Positions 43,210 through 53,203 are shown, numbered from the stretch's first letter. The stretch is DNA of 64,000 nucleotides from JAJXWB01 sp046349085 (GCA_046349085.1 JAXMDA010000005.1:372001-436000); one strand, 5' to 3'. Numbers and translations are program-made. The notes: generated from the letters alone by a model not told the origin.

Positions 43210-43232
43210 CCCCTCCCCGCAAGGGGGAGGGG
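43210..43232. repeat. GC-rich hairpin between binding-protein and permease genes
   Basis: CCCCTCCCC (43210-43218) pairs with GGGGAGGGG (43224-43232) around five bases. It is an intercistronic structure directly 3' of the binding-protein gene, the typical place for a hairpin that stabilises that message against 3' decay. Confidence 0.7.
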
Positions 43233-43247
43233 ACTAGATGCGAGGCC

Positions 43248-44570
43248 TCACCTGAAGATGCGTTGCGCGGCGCGCTCGGCGGTCTTCATGGTGGTCTTCA
43301 CGTCTTCCTGCCCGGTGCAATAGCGCGCGAACATGTCGACCACGATGAATTCCGCCATCGCGGCCGCGACTTTCGGGCTGAGCGTGCCAAGGCCCGACGC
43401 CGGCAGCGTGCGCTTGGCGGCGTCGCGGAACACGGTGGTCTTCGGGTCGGCCGTCCAGACGGGATTGTTGTCGTAGGCGGCGAGCGTATGGGACAGATAG
43501 CCCTGCGCGCCCTCCAGCCACGGATTGTAGTTCTGCGCCTCGAGCATGAAGGCGACGAAGGCTTTCGCGGCGTTCGGCACCTTCGTGTAGTTGAAGGCGA
43601 AGATCGGGAAGGCGAGCTGCAACTCCGCCGGCTTGCCGAGCGGGCCGACCGGGAAATAGGCGTGGTCCATGTCCTCGGCGATGGCCTTCTGCTTGGCGTC
43701 GCCCTGGGCGCCCGCCGTCTTGGCCGCCACGTAGATCGAGATGCCGTTGGACGTCAGGTGCAGGTCGCCGGCGAGGAAGGCCTTGTTGTTGGAGGAATCG
43801 TTCCACGAGGCGCAGCCCTCGATGAACGTGTCCGACAGCGCCTTGCAATATTCGAGCGCCTTGGCCGTCTCGGGCGAGTTGATGATGATCTTGTCGTCCT
43901 TGTCGACGAGCCAGGCGTTGTGGCTCCACAACAGCCAGTGGATCCAGGCGTTGGCGTCGCCCGAGGCGTGGCCGAGCGCGAAGCCGGACGGCGTGTTGTT
44001 CTTCTTCAGCCCCTTGCAGAGTTCGAGGAAGCCGGCCGTATCCTTCGGCACTTCCTTGAAGCCCGCCTTGTTGATCGAGGAAATGCGATAGTTGATGTAG
44101 CCGCCGTTGACCGCGACGGGGATCGCGACCCACTTGCCGCCGGACTTGCCGTAGGCCTCGGCGGCGGGGAACCAGCCGCCATATTTCTTGCCGAGGTAAT
44201 CTGCGACGTCCTGCATGGGCAGGCACTTCTCGGGGAAGAGCTGCGGCGTCGAGTGCAGCGACCAGATGAGGTCCGGGCCGGTGCCGGTATTGGCGGCCAC
44301 CGAGGCCTTCGGCTGGATATCGTCGAAGCTCTCATTGGAAATGTTGACCTTGACGTTCATCGCCTTGGAGAAGGCGTCGACCATCTTCATGAAGGCGTCG
44401 TCCTCGGCCTGGACGAAGCGCTTCCAGCGCAACACGTTCAGCGTGGCGCCGGCTTCCGGCTTCCACGGGCTTTCCTGCGCAAAGGCGCGGGCCATGTCGA
44501 GCAGCGCGCCACCGGCGAAGCCGGTTGCGGCGGCGCCTTGCAGAATCGAACGACGCGTAATCCGGGTCAT
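43248..44570 (-). CDS. Extracellular solute-binding protein, sugar type, Tat-exported
   Basis: A 440-residue family 1 binding protein. The N-terminus MTRITRRSILQGAAATGFAGG is a twin-arginine signal, followed by ALLDMARAFAQ and the mature domain (TLNVLRWKRFVQAEDDAFMKMVDAFSK). Tat export implies folding before translocation, unusual but not rare for alphaproteobacterial sugar binders. It determines the importer's specificity, which cannot be read from sequence alone. It lies between the ATPase and permease genes. Confidence 0.94.
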   Translation of the reverse strand: MTRITRRSILQGAAATGFAGGALLDMARAFAQESPWKPEAGATLNVLRWKRFVQAEDDAFMKMVDAFSKAMNVKVNISNESFDDIQPKASVAANTGTGPDLIWSLHSTPQLFPEKCLPMQDVADYLGKKYGGWFPAAEAYGKSGGKWVAIPVAVNGGYINYRISSINKAGFKEVPKDTAGFLELCKGLKKNNTPSGFALGHASGDANAWIHWLLWSHNAWLVDKDDKIIINSPETAKALEYCKALSDTFIEGCASWNDSSNNKAFLAGDLHLTSNGISIYVAAKTAGAQGDAKQKAIAEDMDHAYFPVGPLGKPAELQLAFPIFAFNYTKVPNAAKAFVAFMLEAQNYNPWLEGAQGYLSHTLAAYDNNPVWTADPKTTVFRDAAKRTLPASGLGTLSPKVAAAMAEFIVVDMFARYCTGQEDVKTTMKTAERAAQRIFR

Positions 44571-44632
44571 AGTGCTCCCTCCGTTGATATTGGCGCGCGC
44601 CGTTCAGGCCGCGAGCGTCTTTTGTTTGCGGC

Positions 44633-45703
<1,071 letters not shown>

Positions 45704-45862
45704 ACCCAACATCCTCCCCGGCGTCTTCGTGCGCCTGTATGATCGGGCTGCTTGCCGCTGCCTGATCGCTCGCGCATGATGCAGTCGGCGCAGTAAAATG
45801 CAAGCATGCAAATGCGCGGTTCACGCAAAGGTCCAGTTTGAGCAGGCGAGCGCGGAGGGGAC

Positions 45863-46840
45863 GTGTCCGACTTTGAAACCCTGATGTTCAATCCGATGCC
45901 GCCGCTGGTGGTCGACGGCGTCGCCGCCTGTTCCCGGCTGCACAAATTGTGGGAGGCGCCGGATCGGGAGAAGGCCCTCGCAGAGATCGCGCCGCGCATT
46001 CGCGGCATCGCCACGAGAGGCGGCGACGGCAAGGTCGACGCCGCCCTCATGAGCCGTTTCCCGAAGCTCGAGATCGTGTCCTCGTTCGGCGTCGGCTACG
46101 ACGACGTCGACGCCGACTGGGCCGGCAAGCACGGCATTGTCGTCACCAATACGCCGGACGTGCTCAACGACGAGGTCGCCGACACGACCTTCGGCCTGAT
46201 GCTGTGCGCCGTGCGGCAATTGCCGCAGGCCGACCGCTATGTGCGCGAGGGACGCTGGACCAAGGCGCCGTTTCCGCTGACCGCCTCGCTGCGCGGGCGC
46301 ACGCTCGGCATTCTCGGCCTCGGGCGAATCGGGCGCACGATCGCGCGGCGCGCCGAGGCCTTCGGCATGAGGGTCGTCTATCACGGCCGCCGCGCGCAGG
46401 ACGATGCGCCCTATCTGTATTTTCCGACGCTGGCGGGGATGGCGCGCGCCTGCGACATTCTCGTCGCCATCACGCCGGGCGGCGCGGAAACGCGGCATCT
46501 GGTCAACGCCGAAGTTCTCGAAGCCCTGGGGCCGCAAGGCATTTTCATCAATGTGGCGCGCGGCTCGGTCTGCGACCAGGACGCGCTGATCGCGGCCTTG
46601 CGCGAGCGCAAGATCCTGACGGCGGGGCTCGACGTTTACGCTGACGAGCCAAATGTGCCGAAGGAATTGATCGAAATGGAGCACGTGGTCTTGCTCCCGC
46701 ATGTCGGATCAGGCACGAAACATACGCGCGACGCGATGGGACAACTCGTCGTCGACAATTTGAGATCATTCATTGGCGGTCGCGGGCCCTTGACGCCCGT
46801 CGCCGAAACGCCGTGGCCGGCCACACGGCGCGCGTCCTGA
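45863..46840 (+). CDS. D-isomer-specific 2-hydroxyacid dehydrogenase (glyoxylate/hydroxypyruvate reductase type)
   Basis: A 325-residue NAD(P)-dependent dehydrogenase. The nucleotide-binding motif is LGILGLGRIGRTIARRAEAFG (about residues 147-168). The catalytic Arg lies in NVARGSVCDQDAL, Glu in YADEPNVPKEL and His in LLPHVGSGTKHTRDAM. A GTG at 45863 with GGAGGGG upstream is the start. It is divergent from the sugar importer. It probably reduces or oxidises a sugar-acid-derived 2-oxo/2-hydroxy acid. Confidence 0.92.
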   Translation: MSDFETLMFNPMPPLVVDGVAACSRLHKLWEAPDREKALAEIAPRIRGIATRGGDGKVDAALMSRFPKLEIVSSFGVGYDDVDADWAGKHGIVVTNTPDVLNDEVADTTFGLMLCAVRQLPQADRYVREGRWTKAPFPLTASLRGRTLGILGLGRIGRTIARRAEAFGMRVVYHGRRAQDDAPYLYFPTLAGMARACDILVAITPGGAETRHLVNAEVLEALGPQGIFINVARGSVCDQDALIAALRERKILTAGLDVYADEPNVPKELIEMEHVVLLPHVGSGTKHTRDAMGQLVVDNLRSFIGGRGPLTPVAETPWPATRRAS

Positions 46841-46866
46841 AGGACGCAGATCGAGGAGGGAATCGA

Positions 46867-47601
46867 ATGAGGGCCGAATTCCGTTTGGCGCCGGCGCCGC
46901 GCAGGGCGTTGCTGGCGATCGCCATCATGGCGGGCTCGCCGGCCTTCGCGCTCGACGCGAAAAGCGAGCAGGGCGCGGCAGGCCTGTGGCGCCTGAGCCA
47001 GGGAGCCGGGCGCGAATGCACGATCCATCTGCGCGCCGAGTCGCGCGGGCAGGCGCGCGCGATAGGCGTGCCGCCCGGCTGCCGGCACGCCATGCCCGGC
47101 GTCGCCAAGGTCACGGGCTGGAAATTGCCGGCGCCGGACCGGCTCGAACTTATCGATCAGGGCGGCGCCTCGGTGCTGGCTTTCTCGCCCGACAATGGCG
47201 AACTCGCCGCGAAGGGCGCCAAGGGAGAATATTACGCGCTCGTCGCCGCCAACGAACCGCGCAAGGCGCAGCAGCAGCGCGAGGCGCAGCCGGCGAACGT
47301 GTCTCGCGCGCCGATCGTGCCGGCCGGCGAAATTCCCGGGCGCTATTCCGTACTGCGCGAAGGCAACAAGGACACCGGCTGCATGCTGACGCTGCAACCG
47401 GGCGGAAGGGCGCAGCTCGCGCCGGCCTGCCGCGACAATGGCATCGCCGTCTTCGATCCGGTCGGCTGGTCGTACGCGGGCGGAAAGCTGGCGCTGCGCG
47501 CGCGCAAGGGCCATCACGCCAATTTCGAATACACCTCCGACCAGTCCTGGCAGAAGGACGCGAAGGAAGGCGGCAAGAAGCTCGGCTTCCGGAAGATGTG
47601 A
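46867..47601 (+). CDS. AprI/Inh-family protease inhibitor with two tandem inhibitor domains
   Basis: A 244-residue exported protein. A signal peptide (RRALLAIAIMAGSPAFA) is followed by two copies of the Inh beta-barrel. The first is at about 30-120 (GLWRLSQGAGRECTIHLRAES, then GWKLPAPDRLELIDQGG), the second at about 155-240 (PGRYSVLREGNKDTGCMLTLQPGG, then GWSYAGGKLALRARKG). A linker rich in Gln and Ala joins them. Single-domain members inhibit serralysin-type metalloproteases in the periplasm; no such protease gene is nearby. ATG 46867 has GGAGGGAATCGA upstream. Confidence 0.85.
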   Translation: MRAEFRLAPAPRRALLAIAIMAGSPAFALDAKSEQGAAGLWRLSQGAGRECTIHLRAESRGQARAIGVPPGCRHAMPGVAKVTGWKLPAPDRLELIDQGGASVLAFSPDNGELAAKGAKGEYYALVAANEPRKAQQQREAQPANVSRAPIVPAGEIPGRYSVLREGNKDTGCMLTLQPGGRAQLAPACRDNGIAVFDPVGWSYAGGKLALRARKGHHANFEYTSDQSWQKDAKEGGKKLGFRKM

Positions 47602-47616
47602 GGTCCGTGCGTCATA

Positions 47617-47636
47617 CCTCCCCGCTTGCGGGGAGG
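47617..47636. terminator. CCTCCCCGC/GCGGGGAGG hairpin between convergent genes
   Basis: Perfect 9-bp arms with a TT loop stand between the stops at 47601 and 47645. There is no T-run, so a terminator role is inferred from position. It belongs to the repeat family at 41290, 43210 and 49210. Confidence 0.5.
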
Positions 47637-47644
47637 GAGTCGCC

Positions 47645-48640
47645 TCAGCCCCCCACTTTCCCGCCCAGCTCGTCGGCGATATGCGCGCGAATAATGTCCT
47701 CGAATGACGTTTCCGCGACGAACCCTAATTCGCGTGCGCGGCGCGCTTCGAAGCGCTCCGGCCAGCCGGAGACGATCTTCATGATCGCTTCGTCCGGCTT
47801 GCGTTCGATCAGCGAGACCGCGGTCGCGCCGGCGACCTTGCGCAGGGCCTCGATCTGCTCGCCGACCGTCACGCAGACGCCGGGCATGGACAGGTTGCGG
47901 CGCGGGCCGATTTTCTGGCCGTCGATCGTCGCCGCATGAAGGATGAAGTTGACGGCCGCGCGCGGCGTGGCGTGTGTGTGGCGCACGCTTTCCGCTACGG
48001 GCAGGATCGCCTTCTGCCCCGCCAGCGGCTCGCGGATGATGTTGGAGAAGAAGCCCGAGGCCGCGGCATTGGGCTTGCCCGGCCGCACGCAGATGGTGGG
48101 AAAGCGCAGGCCGACGCCGTCGAAGAAGCCCTTGCGCGTAAAGTCGGCGAGCAGGAATTCGCCGGCGGCCTTCTGCGCGCCGTAGCTCGTCAGCGGCGTC
48201 AGGTGAAACTCGTCGGGGATCGGATCGGGGAAGGGCGCGCCGAACACGGCGATGGACGATGAAAAGACCACGCGCGGCCTGTATTGCCCGCCCGACAGGA
48301 TGTTTTCGGCGCGGATGGCGTCGAACAGGTAGCGCGTGCCGTCGAGATTGACGGCGTAGCCCTTGTCGAAATCGACCTCCGCCTCGCCCGAGACGATGGC
48401 CGCCAGATGCACGATCAGGTCGGGGCGATCCGCGACCATGCGCGGCGCCAGCGCGCGGTCGGCGATATTGCCGGCCTCGCTGACCACCTTGAAAGCCGCC
48501 CCCGGCAGGTCGCCGGCCGCCGCCACGTCCACCATGTGCAGCGCCTCGACCCGCTTGCCGCCGATGGCGCCGTCGCGGGCGAGCCGCAGGCAGAATTTGC
48601 GGCCGATCATGCCGGCCGCGCCGGTAACGAGCACTTTCAT
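47645..48640 (-). CDS. denD: D-erythronate dehydrogenase
   Basis: A 331-residue extended SDR of the DenD family, oxidising D-erythronate at C2 in tetronate catabolism. The Rossmann motif KVLVTGAAGMIGRKFCLRL opens the protein. Typical DenD segments follow: VHLAAIVSGEAEVDFDKGYAVNLDGTR, VVFSSSIAVFGAPFPDPIPDEFHLTPLTSYGAQK (catalytic Tyr/Lys), and GVGLRFPTICVRPGKPNAAASGFFSNIIREPL. ATG 48640 is the family start. The kinase and isomerase partners of that pathway (DenK, OtnI) are not in the window, so the substrate may differ. Confidence 0.9.
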   Translation of the reverse strand: MKVLVTGAAGMIGRKFCLRLARDGAIGGKRVEALHMVDVAAAGDLPGAAFKVVSEAGNIADRALAPRMVADRPDLIVHLAAIVSGEAEVDFDKGYAVNLDGTRYLFDAIRAENILSGGQYRPRVVFSSSIAVFGAPFPDPIPDEFHLTPLTSYGAQKAAGEFLLADFTRKGFFDGVGLRFPTICVRPGKPNAAASGFFSNIIREPLAGQKAILPVAESVRHTHATPRAAVNFILHAATIDGQKIGPRRNLSMPGVCVTVGEQIEALRKVAGATAVSLIERKPDEAIMKIVSGWPERFEARRARELGFVAETSFEDIIRAHIADELGGKVGG

Positions 48641-48864
48641 GGAATTTCCCCGATTTTTCGTGTTTTGTTGTAAATGGGCAACGGATACCGCCGCTGCGGC
48701 GAAAGCACTGTAAAGTTTACGCAATTGCGAGATGAGGCTATTCGCTGATCGGCTCGCCGGTCTCTATTCGACAAAAATACGGCATGGTCTGCCCCATTCT
48801 GCCCGCATCCATCCATCAACAGGCGCCCACCGGCTGGGAATTCCAGACTTGTGAGGATTATCTG

Positions 48865-49200
48865 TTGAAGAAGACTGTACTTATTCTTGGTATGACCATG
48901 CTCGCCACCGGCGCCGCCGAAGCCTCCTGGACCGGCAAGGCGTCCTACTACGGCGGCAGCGGCCGCACCGCGAGCGGCGGCCATGTCGGGCATCTGACGG
49001 CGGCGCATCGTTCCCTGCCGTTCGGCTCGAAAATCCGCGTGACCAACCTGCACAACCAGCGCTCCGTCGTGGTGACGGTCAATGACCGTGGCCCGTTCGT
49101 GCGCGGCCGCATCGTCGACGTGTCGACGGGCGCGGCCGGCGTGCTCGGCATGAAGGCGTCCGGGGTCGCGCCGGTGCGCGTGGAGCTGGTGTCGCGCTGA
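48865..49200 (+). CDS. rlpA: RlpA-like septal-ring/double-psi beta-barrel protein (TTG start)
   Basis: A 111-residue exported protein with the double-psi beta-barrel fold of RlpA/expansin-like proteins. It has ASYYGGSGRTASGG, LTAAHRSLPFGSKIRVTNL and VTVNDRGPFVRGRIVDVSTGAA, the last carrying the conserved Asp region. No SPOR domain is present, so only the barrel remains. A TTG at 48865 gives a short signal peptide (KKTVLILGMTMLATGAAEA); the ATG at 48784 would add 27 residues that destroy it. Such proteins act on peptidoglycan or bind it. Confidence 0.85.
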   Translation: MKKTVLILGMTMLATGAAEASWTGKASYYGGSGRTASGGHVGHLTAAHRSLPFGSKIRVTNLHNQRSVVVTVNDRGPFVRGRIVDVSTGAAGVLGMKASGVAPVRVELVSR

Positions 49201-49209
49201 CATGATGTT

Positions 49210-49230
49210 CCCTCCCCCTTGTGGGGAGGG
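49210..49230. terminator. CCCTCCCC/GGGGAGGG hairpin between convergent genes
   Basis: Perfect 8-bp arms (49210-49217 and 49223-49230) lie between the rlpA and SDR stops. It is the same family as at 47617; the terminator role is inferred from position. Confidence 0.5.
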
Positions 49231-49260
49231 GAGACCGCGCCTTGGCATGTCCTTGCGTCC

Positions 49261-50019
49261 TCAAATCGTCATGCCGCCGTCGACCATGTACATCTGCCCG
49301 GTCGTGAAGGCGGATTCGTCGGAGGCGAGATAGACGGCGATGTCGGCGATCTCGCGCGCCGTCCCCAGACGTCCCATCGGCTGGCGCGCGACGAAGGATT
49401 CACGCGCCGCCTGCTCTGTGATGCCGTTCGCCGCGGCCAGCGCCTTGATGCGCTGGTCGAGCGAGGGGCTCTGCACCGTGCCCGGCCCGATGGCGTTGCA
49501 GCGGATGTTCTTGCCGATGAAATCGGCTGCGATCGACTTGGTGAGGCCGATGACGGCCGCCTTGGACGCGCCGTAGACGTAGCGGTTGGGCAGGCCGCGC
49601 ACGGACGAGGCGATCGAGGAAATATTGACGATGGAGCCGCCGCCGCGCGCGATCATGCCGGGCAGGAAGGCGCGGATCGTGCGGTGCATCGACTTGACGT
49701 TGAGATCGAACGAGAAGTCCCAGTCCGCGTCGCTGGTGGTCAGCGCCGAGCCGTGATGCACGAAGCCGGCGCAATTGAAGAGAATGTCGACGCCGCCGAC
49801 GGTCTTTTGAATGTCTTGCGCCATCGCGCTGACGGCGTCGGTGGAGAGCACGTCGAGCTTGCGGCAGTCGGCGCCTTTCAGCGGCGCGAGGCTCGCCTCG
49901 TTCAGGTCGGTGGCGATCACGTGCGCGCCCTGTTCGAGAAAGGCCTGCGCCGTCGCCTGGCCGATGCCGGCGCCCGCCGCCGTCAGAAACGCGATCTTGC
50001 CCTGCAACCTGCCGGCCAT
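49261..50019 (-). CDS. SDR-family sugar-acid dehydrogenase-like oxidoreductase
   Basis: A 252-residue classical SDR. The cofactor motif is LTAAGAGIGQATA (residues 12-24), with an acidic residue in ATDLNEA that favours NAD+. The active site has ISSIASSVRGLPNRYVYGASKAAVIG, and the C-terminus is MYMVDGGMTI. It most resembles 2-keto-3-deoxy-L-fuconate and 3-hydroxybutyrate dehydrogenases of the BDH2-like branch. With the IlvD/Edd dehydratase 1.3 kb upstream on the same strand, a role in oxidising a 2-keto-3-deoxy sugar acid is plausible. Confidence 0.88.
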   Translation of the reverse strand: MAGRLQGKIAFLTAAGAGIGQATAQAFLEQGAHVIATDLNEASLAPLKGADCRKLDVLSTDAVSAMAQDIQKTVGGVDILFNCAGFVHHGSALTTSDADWDFSFDLNVKSMHRTIRAFLPGMIARGGGSIVNISSIASSVRGLPNRYVYGASKAAVIGLTKSIAADFIGKNIRCNAIGPGTVQSPSLDQRIKALAAANGITEQAARESFVARQPMGRLGTAREIADIAVYLASDESAFTTGQMYMVDGGMTI

Positions 50020-50029
50020 TTGTTTCTCC

Positions 50030-50476
50030 CTAATCCAGTTTCTTGAGCATGTGGACGATGACGCGGTCGGGCATGGCCTCGCGCGATTCCTCGACGAAGC
50101 CGTGGCGCGCGTACCAGTCGATGTTCGAGAGATAGAGGCTTGCCGTATAGAGGCGCATAGCGTTGCGCTTCTCGTCGCGCGCGCGCTTTTCGGCGAGCGC
50201 CAGAAGTCCGCGGCCGACGCCGGTTCCCCGCGCGCGCGGATGCGTCGCCACGCTCCAGATCAGCAGGTCGTCGTCGCGGAATTCGAGCACAAGCGCGCCG
50301 TCGGGATCGTTGCGGGCGCCGGCGAGCCAGACTTCCATGTCGCGCAAGACCTGCGCGTAATCGGCCTGCAGCGGCAGCGGCGTGGCGCCGAGCAGCCTGG
50401 CGTTCTCCGCGTAGGCGGCGCGCTGCAAGGCGTCCAGCGCATCGCGATCGTCCTCGGTCGCGCGCCTGAGGATCAT
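50030..50476 (-). CDS. GNAT-family N-acetyltransferase
   Basis: A 148-residue single-domain acetyltransferase. The acetyl-CoA motif is THPRARGTGVGRGLLALAEKRARDE (about residues 78-102) and motif B is YLSNIDWYARHGFVEESRE. Its ATG shares a base with the stop of the upstream acetyltransferase gene at 50476, so the pair is translated together. Substrate unknown; it may acetylate an amine or a small-molecule toxin. Confidence 0.9.
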   Translation of the reverse strand: MILRRATEDDRDALDALQRAAYAENARLLGATPLPLQADYAQVLRDMEVWLAGARNDPDGALVLEFRDDDLLIWSVATHPRARGTGVGRGLLALAEKRARDEKRNAMRLYTASLYLSNIDWYARHGFVEESREAMPDRVIVHMLKKLD

Positions 50477-51168
50477 CACAAGCCTCCCGCGCCCATGAGT
50501 TCGCCGAGGCTCGCGCGCTGCCGTCCGTCCGCGTCGAAATTCTCGGCCGAAAGCCAGGTCTCGAAAGCCATGCGGCGCGCCGGCCATTCGCTGTCGAGCA
50601 TGGCGAACCAGGCCGTGTCGCGATTGCGGCCCTTGACGATCATGTGCTGGCGAAACACGCCTTCGTAGGAGAAGCCGAGCCGCAGCGCCGCATGTTTGGA
50701 CGGCGCGTTGAGGTCGTTGCATTTCCATTCGAAGCGGCGATAGCCCAGTTCGAAGATGTAGCGGGCGAGCAGATAGATCGCTTCCGTCGAGCCGGTCGTG
50801 CGCTGCAGCGGCGTTCCATAGGTGATGCCGCCGACCTCGATCACGCGATTGGGCGGATCGATGCGCATGAGGGTGAGCGCGCCGACCGCCTTGCCGGATC
50901 TGTCGATGACGGCCCAGGGAAGCGGATCGGTTGATTGCGCCGATTTCGCGCACCAGGCGTCGAAGCTCGCGAAGTCGACGTAGGGGCCGGTGAAGAGGTA
51001 GCGCCAGATGTCCTCGCGGTCAGGACCATGCGTGGCGTCGTAAAGGTCGCGCGCATGCGCGTTCGTCAGCGGCTCGAGGCGGATGTGGGCGCCCGCGAAG
51101 ACGCGACGCTCCGGGCGCGGCGCGGGCGTCGCGTCGACGGGCGGACCGATGGGGGCTTCGCGTGTCAT
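50476..51168 (-). CDS. RimJ/RimL-type GNAT acetyltransferase
   Basis: A 230-residue acetyltransferase of the RimJ/RimL/YdaF-like group. Early core residues are FAGAHIRLEPLTNAHARDLY, then VGGITYGTPLQRTTGSTEAIYLLARYIFE, FEWKCNDLNAPSKHAALRLGFSYEGVFRQHMIVKGRNRDTAWFAMLDSEW. An N-terminal extension of about 20 residues is Pro rich. The family acetylates protein N-termini or small amines. Coupled to the smaller acetyltransferase after it. Confidence 0.9.
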   Translation of the reverse strand: MTREAPIGPPVDATPAPRPERRVFAGAHIRLEPLTNAHARDLYDATHGPDREDIWRYLFTGPYVDFASFDAWCAKSAQSTDPLPWAVIDRSGKAVGALTLMRIDPPNRVIEVGGITYGTPLQRTTGSTEAIYLLARYIFELGYRRFEWKCNDLNAPSKHAALRLGFSYEGVFRQHMIVKGRNRDTAWFAMLDSEWPARRMAFETWLSAENFDADGRQRASLGELMGAGGL

Positions 51169-51186
51169 GCGTCTTGCTCACAAACT

Positions 51187-51280
51187 CGTCATTGCGAGCG
51201 GAGCGAAGCAATCCATCCACCGGGACTTCATCCAGTGTCGTGGATGGATTGCCGCGTCGCTTCGCTCCTCGCAATGACGG
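51187..51280. repeat. Full-length CGTCATTGCGAG palindromic repeat
   Basis: CGTCATTGCGAGCGGAGCGAAGC at the left faces GCTTCGCTCCTCGCAATGACG at the right. GGATGGATTG and CAATCCATCC are inner inverted copies. It lies between the acetyltransferase pair and the dehydratase gene on the same strand. Confidence 0.85.
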
Positions 51281-51292
51281 CCGGGTGGACCG

Positions 51293-53125
51293 CTAGTGAT
51301 TGTCCCGCGGCACGGGCGAGACGTGCGCCACGTCCCTGAACTCGACCGCGGGTTTCAGGACCATGCCCTCGTCGAATTGCGCGACCATCGAGCGCTGGAT
51401 TTCCTGCCAGGGCGTCTGGCTCCTCGGATAGGGGAAGCCGCCGCGCTTCTGCAGGTCGGCGCGGCGCTGCGCCAGCTCCACATCGGAGATCAGGATGTTC
51501 GCCGTGCGCTTCTTCAGGTCGATCCGCACGATGTCGTCGGTGCGCAGCAGCGCCAGCCCGCCGCCGACGGCCGCCTCCGGCGCCGCGTTGAGGATGGAGG
51601 GCGAGCCCGACGTGCCGGACTGGCGGCCGTCGCCGATGCAGGGCAGCGAGAGGACGCCGCGCTTGATGAGGGCGGCGGGCGGTTGCATGTTCACCACTTC
51701 CGCGCCGCCGGGATAGCCGATCGGGCCCGTTCCGCGAATGAACAGCAGGCAATGCTCGTCGATCTTCAATGCGGGATCGTCAATGCGATGATGATAATCC
51801 TCCGGCCCCTCGAAGACGATGGCGCGGCCCTCGAAGGCCTCGGGGTCCTTCGGGTTGGAGAGATAGCGGTCGCGGAATTCCTTCGAGATGACCGATGTCT
51901 TCATCACGGCGCTGTCGAAAAGATTGCCGTGCAGGATGATGAAGCCGGCGTCTTCCATCATCGGCTTGTCGATTGGCTTGATGACGTCGGCGTCGGTCGA
52001 CTCGCGGCCGCGGCAATTGTCGCCCATCGTCCGGCCGTTGATGGTCAGCGCGTCCTCGTGGATCAGCTTGCGCTTCATCAGCTCGTTGATGACGGCGGGC
52101 AGGCCGCCGGCGCGAAAATATTCTTCGCCGAGATAGAAGCCCGCCGGCTGCATGTTGACGAGCAGCGGCACCTTGTGGCCGACCTTCTCCCAATCCTCGA
52201 TGTCGAGTTCGACGCCGACGTGGCGCGCGATGGCGTTGATGTGGATCGGCGCATTGGTCGAGCCGCCGATGGCGGAATTGGCGACGATGACGTTTTCCAG
52301 CGCCTTGCGCGTGATGATGTCGGAGGGCTTCAGGTCCTCCCACACGATTTCGACGGCGCGGCGGCCCGTCTCGTAGGCGATCTGGCCGCGCTCGCGATAG
52401 GGCGCGGGAATGGCCGCGCAGCCCGGCAGGCTCATGCCGAGCGCTTCGGCCAGCGCGTTCATGGTCGAGGCCGTGCCCATGGTGTTGCAATGGCCGACGG
52501 AGGGGGCGGAGGAGGTGACCGCATCCATGAATTCGGCTTCGGTCATGCGGCCGGCGGCATGCTCCTCGCGCGCCTTCCAGGCGACGGTGCCGGAGCCGGC
52601 GCGCTCGCCGCGCCACCAGCCGTTGAGCATGGGGCCGCCCGACAGCACGATGGCCGGAAGGTTCACGGTGGCGGCGGCCATGATGCAGGCGGGCGTGGTC
52701 TTGTCGCAGCCCGTCGTCAGCACGACGCCGTCGAGCGGATAGCCGTAGAGCAGCTCGACGAGGCCGAGATAGGCGAGATTGCGGTCGAGCGTCGCGGTCG
52801 GGCGCTTTCCCGTTTCCTGAATGGGATGCACGGGAAATTCGAAGGCGATGCCGCCGGCCGCCACGATGCCGTCGCGCACCCGCTTGGCGAGGTCGAGGTG
52901 ATGGCGATTGCAGGGGGAAAGGTCGGAGCCCGTCTGCGCGATGCCGATGATCGGCTTGCCCGATTGCAGTTCGCCGCGCGTGAGGCCGAAATTGAGGTAG
53001 CGCTCGATATAGAGCGCGGTCATGCCGGGATTGTCGGGATTGTCGAACCAGAGCTGCGAGCGGAGCTTCCGCCTGCCCTTGGGTTCGCTTGCGCCCGACT
53101 TTCCGGCGCCATTTCCGCCCGCCAT
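51293..53125 (-). CDS. IlvD/Edd-family sugar-acid dehydratase
   Basis: A 610-residue Fe-S dehydratase. Landmarks are QTGSDLSPCNRHH, VVLTTGCDKTTPACIMAAA and SSAPSVGHCNTMGTASTMNALAEALGMSLPG, whose cysteines bind the cluster. NGRTMGDNCRGRES and GDGRQSGTSGSPSILNAAPEAA follow. The sequence pattern is that of the pentonate (L-arabinonate/D-xylonate) dehydratase subgroup over IlvD proper or Edd. Starting from ATG 53125 avoids a GTG three codons upstream. It would make 2-keto-3-deoxy acids, which the neighbouring SDR could oxidise. Confidence 0.92.
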   Translation of the reverse strand: MAGGNGAGKSGASEPKGRRKLRSQLWFDNPDNPGMTALYIERYLNFGLTRGELQSGKPIIGIAQTGSDLSPCNRHHLDLAKRVRDGIVAAGGIAFEFPVHPIQETGKRPTATLDRNLAYLGLVELLYGYPLDGVVLTTGCDKTTPACIMAAATVNLPAIVLSGGPMLNGWWRGERAGSGTVAWKAREEHAAGRMTEAEFMDAVTSSAPSVGHCNTMGTASTMNALAEALGMSLPGCAAIPAPYRERGQIAYETGRRAVEIVWEDLKPSDIITRKALENVIVANSAIGGSTNAPIHINAIARHVGVELDIEDWEKVGHKVPLLVNMQPAGFYLGEEYFRAGGLPAVINELMKRKLIHEDALTINGRTMGDNCRGRESTDADVIKPIDKPMMEDAGFIILHGNLFDSAVMKTSVISKEFRDRYLSNPKDPEAFEGRAIVFEGPEDYHHRIDDPALKIDEHCLLFIRGTGPIGYPGGAEVVNMQPPAALIKRGVLSLPCIGDGRQSGTSGSPSILNAAPEAAVGGGLALLRTDDIVRIDLKKRTANILISDVELAQRRADLQKRGGFPYPRSQTPWQEIQRSMVAQFDEGMVLKPAVEFRDVAHVSPVPRDNH

Positions 53126-53203
53126 CGATTTCACTCCCGAGATTCTGGTGCAGCTAGAATGCTACCTCGGGTGGTGAGAATCAATTCGCGGGCCGCATGG
53201 CTG

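Noticed and set aside
45798..45815. ATGCAA direct repeats before the sugar importer as a defined operator.
   Set aside because: The repeats are short and do not form a clean palindrome; mentioned only as a possibility under the ATPase gene.
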